DNA of 64,000 bases. Origin: Proteus terrae subsp. cibarius (GTDB lineage Bacteria > Pseudomonadota > Gammaproteobacteria > Enterobacterales > Enterobacteriaceae). The stretch spans positions 2,170,001-2,234,000 of the forward strand of contig NZ_CP047349.1 in the NCBI RefSeq assembly GCF_011045835.1, read 5' to 3'. Below, piece by piece: positions 55,483 through 64,000 of this stretch. The translations under genes were made by a program, and so were the position numbers. The notes under the pieces are model-generated. The model saw only the letters and a list, made by a program, of their open reading frames with translations. It was not told where the DNA came from and made no database searches. Position 1 is the first letter of the stretch, and each line of letters starts with the position of its first letter.

Positions 55483-55706
55483 AACTTATCCCCACAGTTT
55501 AAATAGACGACTTTAGCTTTATTATGAACAAATTCGTTACTTGATTTGAGATAATAACAAAAAATTGCAATCTCTATTCCCTATTTTTTGAGAACAAGAT
55601 AATAGAGACTATTAGAGAAAATAACTCAACACATCCTAGTCATTTCATAATAGAATTCTTATTTCTTACCTTTGTGTTTTTTCTTCACTAATAAATAGAT
55701 AATTTA

Positions 55707-56405
55707 ATGACTCGAACTCAACGTTTACTCACTTTATTGCAGATTTTAAAAGAAAATCGCTATCCGATAACGGCAGAAGCGCTAGCAGATAAATTGCAGA
55801 TTAGTGTCAGATCTATTTATCGTGATATTGAATCTTTGCGTAATCAAGGTGCTGAAATCACGGGTGAAGCTGGTATAGGTTATCAACTAAAATCAGGCTT
55901 ACTCCTGCCACCATTAACCTTTGATATTAATGAACTTGAAGCGCTTATTTTAGGCCTACGTTGGGTAGAAAGTCATACAGATAAAGAATTAAGTTACTCG
56001 GCATTACGGGCAATTAATAAAATCAATGCCGTGGTAACGGCACAGCATCAAACCTTGCTTGAACAAAACACATTATTTGTTCCTACTAACCGAATTATTG
56101 AAGTTGATCATACCATTGCTAAAGATATGCGTTTTAGTTTACGCGAAGAAAAGAAAGCAAAAATAGATTATCAGGATGTCCAAAAAAAATTAAGTACTCG
56201 GATTATTTGGCCTATTGCTGTTGGTTATTTTCAAGATTCTCAGGTTATTGCAGCATGGTGTGAATTACGCCAAAGCTATCGCCATTTTAGGCTTGATAGA
56301 ATTATCTCTTATGAAGTCTTAGGTGATAATTTACCTTACCCAAAAAGCTATTTATTCTCACGTTGGAAAAAAGAGATATTGAAAGAGGCTCCTGACAAGA
56401 ATTGA
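55707..56405 (+). CDS. YafY-type WYL-domain transcriptional regulator
   Basis: A 232-residue regulator. The N-terminal winged helix-turn-helix is YPITAEALADKLQISVRSIYRDIESLRNQGAEI, the DeoR/YafY pattern; the second half is a WYL domain (IWPIAVGYFQDSQVIAAWCELRQSYRHFRLDRI). The WYL domain probably senses a ligand. It lies 90 bases above a glutathione S-transferase gene on the same strand, a frequent partner, and may control it. Confidence 0.85.
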   Translation: MTRTQRLLTLLQILKENRYPITAEALADKLQISVRSIYRDIESLRNQGAEITGEAGIGYQLKSGLLLPPLTFDINELEALILGLRWVESHTDKELSYSALRAINKINAVVTAQHQTLLEQNTLFVPTNRIIEVDHTIAKDMRFSLREEKKAKIDYQDVQKKLSTRIIWPIAVGYFQDSQVIAAWCELRQSYRHFRLDRIISYEVLGDNLPYPKSYLFSRWKKEILKEAPDKN

Positions 56406-56497
56406 CACATTGTTTGGATAATATCTTCCTTGCTGTTTTTAACTTAGCTATTTCAGTTTAAACAACATCATATTAATCAACACAGTAAGGAAACATT

Positions 56498-57109
56498 ATG
56501 AGTGAACTTATTCTTTATACTAATGCAATGTCTCGTGGTAACACAGCTGAGCTTTTCTTAAAAATATTAGATGTGCCTTATCAGCGTGTTGAATTAGAAT
56601 ATGGCGAACCTATGCGTACCCCTGAATATCTTGCTATTAATCCGATGGCAAAAGTTCCGGCATTAGTTGATGGTGAAGTCGTCGTTACAGAGACAGCAGC
56701 AATTTGTGCTTATTTAGCAGATAAGTTTATTGAGAAAGGATTTGCTCCCGCCCTTAATTCACCTGAGCGCGCTGCTTATTATCGTTGGTTCTTTTTTACC
56801 GCAGGCCCTATTGAAGCGGCATTCACTGTAAAAGAGCTTGATATTGACCTTAATGAAGAGCAACAAAAATCATCTGGTTTTGGTTCTTTTGAACGCACTT
56901 TTCATTGCTTAGAAACGGGCTTAGCCAGCGCTAAACCTTATCTTTGTGGTAAAAATATGATGGCCGTTGATGTGTATGTGGGTTATTTCCTTATATTTTT
57001 GTGCAAGTATGCATTGATCCAACCTACACCACTGATTAACCAATATATTGATAGCCTTGCGCTTAATAAAGAAATTAAACAATTATTAGAAAGCTTAGAT
57101 TTACGATAA
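56498..57109 (+). CDS. Glutathione S-transferase family protein
   Basis: A 203-residue enzyme. The thioredoxin-like N-terminal domain begins LILYTNAMSRGNTAELFLKILDVPYQRVELEYG and carries PMAKVPALVDGEVVVTETAAICAYLADKF, the glutathione-binding Pro-Ala-Leu and Glu-Thr positions; an all-helical C-terminal domain follows. An AAGGAAAC ribosome binding site precedes the ATG. Substrate unknown. Confidence 0.88.
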   Translation: MSELILYTNAMSRGNTAELFLKILDVPYQRVELEYGEPMRTPEYLAINPMAKVPALVDGEVVVTETAAICAYLADKFIEKGFAPALNSPERAAYYRWFFFTAGPIEAAFTVKELDIDLNEEQQKSSGFGSFERTFHCLETGLASAKPYLCGKNMMAVDVYVGYFLIFLCKYALIQPTPLINQYIDSLALNKEIKQLLESLDLR

Positions 57110-57196
57110 ATTTTCTTATTATTGAACATCATTCAATTAAGCTATCGCTATAGTTACTTGTTTAATACATTCTATTTAATACGCCCCATTTAAGAC

Positions 57197-57224
57197 AAAA
57201 GGTCAGCTTTTAAGCTGACCTTTT
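57197..57224. terminator. Bidirectional terminator between GST and purC
   Basis: AAAAGGTCAGCTT pairs with AAGCTGACCTTTT with T-runs in both directions. Confidence 0.85.
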
Positions 57225-57265
57225 CTAATTACATCTTATTTAACCTGACGTAATCGTTTGCGTAT

Positions 57266-57979
57266 TTAGTCTAAAGAAACACCAATTCGACGTGCAACTT
57301 CTTCGTATGCTTCTATTAATCCGCCTAAGCTTTGACGGAAACGGTCTTTATCCATTTTATCTAAGGTCTTTTTATCCCATAGACGGCTACCATCAGGAGA
57401 GAACTCATCACCTAATACAACTTTGCCGTGAAATAGACCAAACTCAAGTTTAAAATCGACTAAAATAAGTCCTGCTTTATCAAAGATTTCGCTAAGGACA
57501 TCGTTTGCTTTATAGCTCAAACGTTTCATTTCTGCGAGGTTTTCTTTAGACACCCAGCCAAAAGTTTCACAGTAAGATTCATTGACCATAGGATCATGAC
57601 GAGCATCATCTTTTAAGAATAAATCAAAGATTGGTGGGTTTAAAAGCGTACCTTCTTCGATACCTAAACGTTTGACTAATGATCCCGCAGCACGATTACG
57701 AATAACGCATTCAACAGGTACCATATCGAGTTTTTTTACTAGCACTTCATTATCAGAAAGCAAACGTTCCATCTGCGTTGGGATACCCGCTTCTTCCAGT
57801 TTATTCATAATGAAATGGTTAAATTTGTTATTTACCATGCCTTTACGATCAAACTGTTCAATACGTTGGCCATCTAACGCTGATGTATCATTTCTGAATT
57901 CAAGGATAAGAAAATCAGAAGATTCAGTGGCATAGACCGTTTTGGCTTTTCCACGATACAACTCAGCTTTTTTCTGCAT
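57266..57979 (-). CDS. purC: SAICAR synthase
   Basis: A 237-residue enzyme ligating aspartate to CAIR with ATP in purine synthesis. Hallmarks are [53 protein letters not shown] and [15 protein letters not shown]. Length equals E. coli PurC; the ATG at 57979 (MQKKAEL) matches that start, against a longer frame of three codons. No clear PurR box was found upstream. Confidence 0.97.
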   Translation of the reverse strand: MQKKAELYRGKAKTVYATESSDFLILEFRNDTSALDGQRIEQFDRKGMVNNKFNHFIMNKLEEAGIPTQMERLLSDNEVLVKKLDMVPVECVIRNRAAGSLVKRLGIEEGTLLNPPIFDLFLKDDARHDPMVNESYCETFGWVSKENLAEMKRLSYKANDVLSEIFDKAGLILVDFKLEFGLFHGKVVLGDEFSPDGSRLWDKKTLDKMDKDRFRQSLGGLIEAYEEVARRIGVSLD

Positions 57980-58501
57980 CTGACACACTCCAAAGATGTG
58001 ATAGGTTTAACAAGAAATTTGCTTCCCATACTCTACTCTAGATCAGACAAAAAAGCTTTTAAAACGTGAGTGCTATCACTAAAAAATCTCGCCCTTAACC
58101 CAGAGTTCACAACATTTTTTATTAAAAATAATCTCTGTTATAAGAAATCATACTTCAATTAATTCTATTGAATAATTACACTAATAACGAAAGTTATAAT
58201 CACTAATAAAAATCGCTTGATAAAATTAGAATATATAAAAAATAAAAAGTCAGAATAAGAATAATTATAGATTATATCACTCCATTATTTCTATTTTCAG
58301 ATGATATTCTTAGTAAGTATTAGTTCTGTTTCACATTACATTTATTTTGAGTAATCAATAATAAAAAACCAGATTAATTTCTTTTTATTGAAATTTAATC
58401 TGGTTATCAGTGTTAGCATCAGCAAGTTTTAATTATTATCTCTAATCTATTTTTTATATTTTAAAAGACCCATGTTATCTATTAATAACATCATACTTTA
58501 A
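57980..58501. other. AT-rich region between purC and the PAP2 gene
   Basis: About 520 bases. It holds the purC promoter region on its left and the terminator of the leftward PAP2 gene (58361-58405) on its right. Nothing else is supported. Confidence 0.5.
58361..58405 (-). terminator. Terminator below the PAP2 gene
   Basis: On the minus strand AACCAGATTAAATTTC pairs with GAAATTAATCTGGTT (one bulge), followed by TTTTTATT. Confidence 0.8.
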
Positions 58502-59092
58502 TTAAATAATGTAACAGTAGATCTCATAAGCAAACCAACCTAATAAAGCACCAGCAGGTAAATCAATTAAGTAATGTTGTTTCGTGAACATGCAAGATAA
58601 TGCAATAAATAATGGGAATAAGAAAACCCAAGGCCCTAAGGTTGCATAAGCAAGACATGCGGTGAGTGTTGCAACCGAAACGTGCATACTCGGGAAGCAG
58701 TTTGAGGAATCATCAAAATACTGAACAAACTTAAGAAATTTCTCTGACGCTGTTTTTCCTGGGTTTAAGGTGCGCCAATGTGCAGGGGTTGCAACAGGGA
58801 ACACAACAAAGAAAAACATTTGCATGACTAACAAAACAATATAACTAAAAACAATCATAATGAATTGTCTTGAGTCTTGAATGATCCAGTTGAGATATAA
58901 AATTGCAGGATAATATAAAAAGCTATAGATCCATGACCACCATGGCCAGAAAGGAATTTTTTCATCAATTGGTGAATTAATAACTTTCACTTCTCTCAAT
59001 GTATATCGTTGAGTAAAAAAATAAAACTGATAAACACCTACAATAAGTATCCCACTTAATATCAAGTGAATAATCATATCACCTGCACTCAT
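58502..59092 (-). CDS. PAP2-superfamily membrane phosphatase
   Basis: A 196-residue protein with five or six membrane segments and PAP2 motifs: SSNCFPSMHVSVA (motif 2, catalytic His) and TKQHYLIDLPAGALLG (motif 3, His-Asp). A KxxxxxxRP motif 1 is not obvious, as in the inositolphosphotransferase/Aur1-like branch. It may remove or transfer phosphate on a lipid or lipid-linked substrate. Its terminator is at 58361-58405. Confidence 0.75.
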   Translation of the reverse strand: MSAGDMIIHLILSGILIVGVYQFYFFTQRYTLREVKVINSPIDEKIPFWPWWSWIYSFLYYPAILYLNWIIQDSRQFIMIVFSYIVLLVMQMFFFVVFPVATPAHWRTLNPGKTASEKFLKFVQYFDDSSNCFPSMHVSVATLTACLAYATLGPWVFLFPLFIALSCMFTKQHYLIDLPAGALLGWFAYEIYCYII

Positions 59093-59328
59093 AAATACTC
59101 CTTCATATAGTCAGAGAATGCTTTGTTATTTTTATTTAAGAATAAGAATTGACGCAATATTGCATAAATTTAAGCGTATTGCATTAAGATTAATATTATT
59201 AATAAATTTAAATTAAATCCTATCATTAAAAGAGCATTCAATTAATGATGTTTAATTTGATAGCCTCAATTGCATTTTTATAAATAAATTTCAATTTAGA
59301 TTAATACAATTAAGTTAAGATCATAAAA

Positions 59329-59356
59329 AAGCCGCACAATGTTTATTGTGCGGCTT
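59329..59356 (-). terminator. Terminator of the dapA-bamC operon
   Basis: AAGCCGCACAAT pairs with ATTGTGCGGCTT; on the minus strand the stem runs into TTTTTTATG. Confidence 0.9.
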
Positions 59357-59379
59357 CTCATATTTTTAAAGAATAATAC

Positions 59380-60426
59380 TTATTTAACTGGTTTACTGAA
59401 AGCAGCTTTCAGTGCAGCAACCATTTGATCATTTTGTGATTGTGTTAATGGTTTACCTTTATCACTGATAAATTGTAAACTACTGCGGTTATTTAAATCG
59501 CCGACTTGTAATTTATAATCCGCTTCTTCAACAGTTGGTCTATCAACACCTAACGCACTCCAGTTCGCACTGCTCATTCCTTTATAGGTTACTTCAATTG
59601 AACCTTTAGAACGTGTGCGATCGCCCATCTTCATACCAACACTTTCTAATGCGATAGGCAATCTATCCCAAACCACATCAAATGGTGCACGAACGATAAT
59701 CACTGGAAGACCCGCATTATCACTGCCACTTTGGACATCGATAATACCTTGTAAGCTACTGCTTGCCGTATTTTCGCTTAAATTACGCATACGATTTAAG
59801 CCGTCAACCAATTCGTTAAGCATCAAAATATTGTAACGCTTCACTTCAGTCGGATCTGTTATCTCAGTTTCGCCTTGGCGTAAACCTTCGTTCGTCACTG
59901 TTAACGAAATAACATTACCTGACTGAGCAATCACTAAACGCTGACGAGTTTGGAAAGGTACGTTTTCATCTGCACGTAACCATGTGATCCAATCAGTGTG
60001 GATCTCTTTTTGCCCAGCATCACTTTTGACAATTGCAACACCTTTCTCTTTTAAGATAGAGCTAACTTGCTCATACAGTGTTGTGTTTTCAGGTGTATTT
60101 GGTAATAACAAACGGCTGTTATCTGCATTATTTTCACTACGTGAACCACTTAACAGATTCAGTGCTTGAGTTGGTGGACGAATATCAAGCGCTAAACCAA
60201 CAGGTTCAGTTTTTTTAGGGGTTGGAATGTCATATTCCCCATTTTGCAAAGGCAACACCATACCCGCCGGAATCGCTAAATTCTTTAGCCCTGCCGTCTC
60301 TAAATAAGACTCATCACCACTGACCTGACGTTTATAGCGCTGATCACTTGAACAGGCTGCCAGTAAAACCACCAGCGACAGACCCGCGACTTTCATAATC
60401 TTTGATTTATGCAATAGTGTTGCCAT
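59380..60426 (-). CDS. bamC: Outer-membrane protein assembly lipoprotein BamC
   Basis: A 348-residue lipoprotein of the BAM complex that inserts beta-barrel proteins into the outer membrane. The signal ends in the lipobox VVLLAACSS; two helix-grip domains follow (IVKSDAGQKEIHTDWITW...; VRAPFDVVWDRLPIALESVGMKMGDRTRSKGSIEVTY). Slightly longer than E. coli BamC. It follows dapA by 16 bases, the conserved dapA-bamC operon. Confidence 0.95.
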   Translation of the reverse strand: MATLLHKSKIMKVAGLSLVVLLAACSSDQRYKRQVSGDESYLETAGLKNLAIPAGMVLPLQNGEYDIPTPKKTEPVGLALDIRPPTQALNLLSGSRSENNADNSRLLLPNTPENTTLYEQVSSILKEKGVAIVKSDAGQKEIHTDWITWLRADENVPFQTRQRLVIAQSGNVISLTVTNEGLRQGETEITDPTEVKRYNILMLNELVDGLNRMRNLSENTASSSLQGIIDVQSGSDNAGLPVIIVRAPFDVVWDRLPIALESVGMKMGDRTRSKGSIEVTYKGMSSANWSALGVDRPTVEEADYKLQVGDLNNRSSLQFISDKGKPLTQSQNDQMVAALKAAFSKPVK

Positions 60427-60442
60427 TAAAATTCCCTAAGTT

Positions 60443-61342
60443 TTACAGTATTCCCGCTGTTAACAGCGCTTTCTCAACAATTTGCTGACCTGATGATGTC
60501 AACGGAGTCATAGGTAAGCGCAATGTGGCGTCTTCAATCAATCCAATACGTTGACACGCCCATTTAGCTGGGATTGGATTAGGTTCAACAAATAACTGAT
60601 GATGTAAGTCCATCAGACGTCGATTAAGTTCACGTGCTTTTGCAAACTCACCCGCATTTGCTAATCGACATAATTCTACCATCTCTGACGCAGCAACGTT
60701 AGCAGTAACCGAAATAACACCATGACCGCCAAGTTGCATAAAGTCTAATGATGATGCGTCATCGCCACTCAATAAGATAAAACTATCATCATTAACCAAC
60801 TCTTGGATTTGACTAACACGACTTAAGTTCCCTGTCGCCTCTTTAATTGCCACAATATTATCCAACTTGGCTAAACGTGCAACTGTTACAGGCAATAAAT
60901 CGCATCCAGTACGACCCGGTACATTATACAGGATTTGTGGTAACGCAGTGCTTTCAGAAATCGCTTTAAAGTGCTGATATAATCCTTCTTGTGAAGGTTT
61001 ATTATAATAAGGCGTGACACTTAAACAACCTGCAATACCTTTATTTTCAAACTGTTGTGTAAACCAAACAGCTTCAGATGTTGCATTAGCACCAGTACCA
61101 GCAATCACAGGAATACGCCCATCAGCCATATCTAATGTCATTAGAACGACATCAACATGCTCGTCATGACTTAATGTTGCAGATTCTCCTGTTGTACCAA
61201 CAGAAACTATTGCAGCACTGCCTGCATTAACATGATAGTCAACTAATTTACGTAAACTAACCCGGTCAACATTGCCTTTTGCGTCCATTGGTGTAACCAA
61301 TGCCACCATACTGCCTGTAAAATTAAATTCGTTATTCACCAT
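60443..61342 (-). CDS. dapA: 4-hydroxy-tetrahydrodipicolinate synthase
   Basis: A 299-residue lyase, the first committed step of lysine/DAP synthesis (pyruvate plus aspartate semialdehyde). The Schiff-base Lys is in [14 protein letters not shown], the Tyr in [13 protein letters not shown] and the substrate loop in [15 protein letters not shown]. The ATG at 61342 has GGAG nine bases upstream; an ATG two codons earlier is too close to it. First gene of dapA-bamC; divergent from gcvR. Confidence 0.96.
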   Translation of the reverse strand: MVNNEFNFTGSMVALVTPMDAKGNVDRVSLRKLVDYHVNAGSAAIVSVGTTGESATLSHDEHVDVVLMTLDMADGRIPVIAGTGANATSEAVWFTQQFENKGIAGCLSVTPYYNKPSQEGLYQHFKAISESTALPQILYNVPGRTGCDLLPVTVARLAKLDNIVAIKEATGNLSRVSQIQELVNDDSFILLSGDDASSLDFMQLGGHGVISVTANVAASEMVELCRLANAGEFAKARELNRRLMDLHHQLFVEPNPIPAKWACQRIGLIEDATLRLPMTPLTSSGQQIVEKALLTAGIL

Positions 61343-61557
61343 AATCATTGCTCCGAGATAGACGTATACTCAATGGTACTCATTCATTGCTCTATTGAAA
61401 ACTACTTAACTCTAGGTTTCTAATGAAATTTGCTAATATTCTTTGATATGAATTAAAGAGATATAATAATTGAAGATAGTGAGCCTGAGATCTTGGCAGA
61501 AATCGAAATTTGTGTTTACCTGTTAAGAATAAACTGAAAGTCAAAAGGAACCTTATT

Positions 61558-62115
61558 TTGCCCATACCTGATAAACATTTTCTCGTCATTACTGCATTAG
61601 GGGCTGACCGTCCTGGTATTGTTGATACCATTACACAATTAGTCAGCCAATGCGGATGTAATATCGAGGACAGCCGACTTGCGATGTTTGGTCAAGAGTT
61701 TACGTTTATCATGCTACTTTCAGGTGGCTGGAACGCTATCGCACAATTAGAAGCGTTGTTGCCCATTAAAAGTGCGGAACTGGATCTATTGACCGTAATG
61801 AAAAGGACCACCAATGGTGCACCGATTACCTATCCTTCAACAATCGCAGCAAAAGTTGATATTGAAGATGCGCCCGGTATTGTAGAACGCTTTACTAATC
61901 TATTTAGCCAACATAATTTTAATCTTGCTGAATTAATATCTAAAACACACCCGTCAGAAGATGGTTCACCTGCGCGTTTAGAAATACAAATTACGGCGCA
62001 TAATCCATTAGATGATCATGGTCTTGTTATTAATGAGAAATTTAATCAATTATGTACAGAGCTGAACGCTCAAGGCACAATAAGTATCGTAAATAGTCTG
62101 ATGATGAAACAGTAA
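61558..62115 (+). CDS. gcvR: Glycine cleavage system repressor GcvR
   Basis: A 185-residue ACT-domain protein that binds GcvA and blocks activation of the glycine cleavage operon. ACT domain 1 is FLVITALGADRPGIVDTITQLVSQCGCNIEDSRLAM, ACT domain 2 VDIEDAPGIVERFTNLFSQHNFNLAELISKT. I chose the TTG at 61558, after AAAGGAACC, because the protein then begins like E. coli GcvR; the upstream in-frame extension is not conserved. It is followed closely by bcp. Confidence 0.93.
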   Translation: MPIPDKHFLVITALGADRPGIVDTITQLVSQCGCNIEDSRLAMFGQEFTFIMLLSGGWNAIAQLEALLPIKSAELDLLTVMKRTTNGAPITYPSTIAAKVDIEDAPGIVERFTNLFSQHNFNLAELISKTHPSEDGSPARLEIQITAHNPLDDHGLVINEKFNQLCTELNAQGTISIVNSLMMKQ

Positions 62116-62132
62116 AAATGGAGAATGACCTA

Positions 62133-62603
62133 ATGAACCCATTAAAAGCCGGTGAAAAGGCGCCTCAATTCAGTCTGCCCGACCAAGATGGAGAAACAAT
62201 TAATTTATCTGATTTCGCTGGCCAACGTGTGCTTGTTTATTTTTACCCTAAAGCAATGACACCTGGTTGTACAACTCAAGCTTGTGGCTTACGTGATGAA
62301 ATGGATGCACTAAAAAAAGCTAAGGTTGAAGTTCTCGGCATCAGCACTGATAAATCAGAAAAGCTTTCCCGTTTCGCTGAAAAAGAGATGTTAAATTTCA
62401 CGTTGCTTTCAGATGAAGATCATAAAATTGCAGAAGAGTTTGGTATCTGGGGAGAAAAGCAATTTATGGGGAAAACTTACGATGGCATTCATCGTACAAC
62501 ATTCTTAATTGACAAAAATGGTGTTATCGAACACGTATTTGATAACTTTAAAACCAGTAATCACCATCAAGTCGTTCTCGAATATCTCACTCAGCATCCA
62601 TAA
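62133..62603 (+). CDS. bcp: Thioredoxin-dependent thiol peroxidase Bcp
   Basis: A 156-residue peroxiredoxin of the BCP/PrxQ class. The peroxidatic Cys and resolving Cys are in YPKAMTPGCTTQACGLRD, the conserved Arg in GIHRTTFLID. The ATG at 62133 gives the exact length of E. coli Bcp and has GGAG at good spacing; the ATG at 62118 lacks a ribosome binding site. gcvR-bcp is the usual pairing. Confidence 0.96.
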   Translation: MNPLKAGEKAPQFSLPDQDGETINLSDFAGQRVLVYFYPKAMTPGCTTQACGLRDEMDALKKAKVEVLGISTDKSEKLSRFAEKEMLNFTLLSDEDHKIAEEFGIWGEKQFMGKTYDGIHRTTFLIDKNGVIEHVFDNFKTSNHHQVVLEYLTQHP

Positions 62604-62626
62604 TAAATGCTTTGAATTGATAAGAT

Positions 62627-62655
62627 AACAGACAGTTTTCACTGTCTGTTTTTTT
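62627..62655 (+). terminator. Terminator below bcp
   Basis: AACAGACAGT pairs with ACTGTCTGTT, then a run of Ts. Confidence 0.9.
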
Positions 62656-62688
62656 ATTTATTTTTTATTAATACATTCAAGGCGGTAC

Positions 62689-63765
62689 TTAGCTTTTCTT
62701 TGTATATTGCTCATTCGCAATTTCATCAGGTAATGCATGCAATACTGCTTTTATCAGCGTTGCTAATGGTATAGCAAAGAAAACACCCCAAAATCCCCAC
62801 ATTCCACCGAATATAATCACTGACAATATAATGACTAAAGGGTGCATATTTACAGCTTCAGAGTACAAAATTGGCACTAATAAATTACTATCCAATCCTT
62901 GAACAACAAGATAAGCGATAAATAACGCCCAGAAATCAGAACCTAATCCCCACTGAGATAATGCAATCACAATAACGGGGATCGTTGCTAAAACAGCACC
63001 AACATAAGGGACTAAAACAGAAACACCGACGATAACAGCAAGTAATACAGAGTAGCGCAAGTCGAAGAAAGCAAATACAAAATAAGTGAAAACACCCACA
63101 ATTATCATTTCGGTTACTTTACCCCGAATATAATTGGTAATTTGCTGGTTAACTTCAATCCAAACTTGAGCTGCCAATATTCTGTTTTTTGGTAAAACAC
63201 GGCGAACCGCATTAAGCATCTGTTGTTTATCTTTAAGTAAGAAGAACGTCATTAAAGGCACAAGAATAAGATAAATCGACAGTGTAATAATTCCGATTAA
63301 CGAAGCTAAAGACACTTTTAATACAGATTCAGCCACCGTTGAGAACTTACTGCGTAAGTTTTCTGCCATCATATCAACAATACCTGCATCCATTAATGCA
63401 GGGAAACGATCCGGTAATTCCTGTGCAAATGCATTGAACTTATTGATCATATTTGGGATATCTGAAATTAGTGTCATCCCCTGTTGCCACACCGTTGGCG
63501 CTAAAATCAAAATTACAATGGCACTAATACCAATAAAGAGTGTCAGAATTATCGATACTGCCCATATACGGGCGCATCCTAATTTCTCAAGTAAATGAGT
63601 TGGCCACTCTAAAAGATAAGCAAGCACAATTGCCACTAATAAAGGAGCTAGTATGCCACTGAAAAAATACAGAATTGAAAAGCCGGCAATCAAAATGACC
63701 ACAAGGGCGATAACTTGTGGATCAGCAAATCGGCGTTTGTACCATTGAACAAGCAAGTCCAGCAT
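62689..63765 (-). CDS. perM: AI-2E-family transporter-like permease PerM
   Basis: A 358-residue polytopic membrane protein of the AI-2E exporter family with seven or eight helices; family stretches include YFFSGILAPLLVAIVLAYLLEWP near the start, YIRGKVTEMIIVGVFTYFVF, and VIFGGMWGFWGVFFAIPLATLIKAVL at the end. E. coli PerM is a predicted permease of unsettled substrate. It diverges from bepA, the conserved arrangement. Confidence 0.92.
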   Translation of the reverse strand: MLDLLVQWYKRRFADPQVIALVVILIAGFSILYFFSGILAPLLVAIVLAYLLEWPTHLLEKLGCARIWAVSIILTLFIGISAIVILILAPTVWQQGMTLISDIPNMINKFNAFAQELPDRFPALMDAGIVDMMAENLRSKFSTVAESVLKVSLASLIGIITLSIYLILVPLMTFFLLKDKQQMLNAVRRVLPKNRILAAQVWIEVNQQITNYIRGKVTEMIIVGVFTYFVFAFFDLRYSVLLAVIVGVSVLVPYVGAVLATIPVIVIALSQWGLGSDFWALFIAYLVVQGLDSNLLVPILYSEAVNMHPLVIILSVIIFGGMWGFWGVFFAIPLATLIKAVLHALPDEIANEQYTKKS

Positions 63766-63919
63766 GAAAATAAAGATCCTTTATAATAATCAGAATAATA
63801 GAGCTGTATGCATTCATTTACATAAGCAATAATCTTTTGACAGATTTTACGTTAGGTTTTGCTATCATACATCATTAATTATTAATTTTTCGTTAAGATA
63901 GCTATCAGGATACAGTTGT

Positions 63920-64000
63920 ATGAAACTCAGACTTAAAAAACCATTAGTCGCGCTTCTTGTTTCTGCGTTGCTATCAACATCAGTAGTACCTGCTCAGGCT
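63920..64000 (+). CDS. bepA: BepA (YfgC), N-terminal fragment cut by the window edge
   Basis: Only the first 27 codons are in the window: a basic start (MKLRLKK), a hydrophobic core and PAQA, which is a complete signal peptide. Divergence from perM, as in E. coli, identifies it as bepA, a periplasmic metalloprotease and chaperone for outer-membrane protein assembly. Assignment rests on context and signal peptide only. Confidence 0.7.
   Translation, partial: MKLRLKKPLVALLVSALLSTSVVPAQA

Overview
The window is a low-GC enterobacterial chromosome with a higher-GC, multi-part genomic island embedded in it. Core genes (guaB-guaA, xseA, maeB, narP, dapE, tmcA, purC, bamC-dapA, gcvR, bcp, perM, bepA) have enterobacterial order and lengths. 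Low GC, AT-rich spacers and a haem-uptake cluster pairing a TonB-dependent receptor with its own TonB, an exported oligopeptidase and a ChaN lipoprotein suggest Morganellaceae, most likely Proteus. The species call is inference.

Layout. 1-8789 is chromosome: a small ORF and a phage-type repressor, a molybdate ABC transporter (modA, modB, short modC) under a ModE-like box, a SorC regulator, cutA, two tandem RlaP-type nucleotidyltransferases, and a two-domain protein followed by a tiny hydrophobic peptide. 8790-33620 is foreign DNA inserted at the 3' end of guaA. Four copies of a 15-bp guaA-end sequence (8790, 12607, 17360, 33606) divide it into three units. Three of the copies are followed, at 72-73 and 84-85 bp, by the same pair of ATACCAT arm motifs, which is the signature of repeated site-specific integration by one tyrosine integrase. 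Unit A (8790-12606) carries two overlapping DUF262 (GmrSD-like) genes and no integrase. Unit B (12607-17359) carries sul2, aph(3'')-Ib and aph(6)-Id, the terminal repeat of Tn5393, a truncated ISCR2 transposase and an intact ISL3-family IS with 8-bp target duplications. Unit C (17360-33605) is a mobilizable island with the integrase, an AlpA-like regulator, RepA with iterons and DnaA boxes, an RP4-like oriT with TraJ and relaxase, trbJ/trbK/trbL, and cargo: a two-gene CBASS (CD-NTase plus Cap15), an Abi_2 HEPN gene and two unrecognised larger genes. The whole resembles the guaA-targeting GIsul2 family.

The most notable point is that the CBASS operon has the ends of an integron gene cassette. 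The 9 bases at its start are the exact reverse complement of the 9 bases opening an attC-like element at its end, so a circularised form would have a perfectly matched outer stem. An anti-phage operon therefore appears to have been captured as a cassette and then carried by an integrating, mobilizable island.

33606-64000 is chromosome. guaBA is transcribed leftwards from a promoter overlapping a good PurR-box match, and the island ends supply replacement terminators downstream of guaA. The haem cluster (chaN-like, tonB-like, ptrB, receptor) runs leftwards behind a Fur-box-like sequence. The remainder is housekeeping: malic enzyme, NarP, lysine biosynthesis (dapE, dapA), tRNA acetylation (tmcA), outer-membrane assembly (bamC, bepA) and peroxide defence (bcp).
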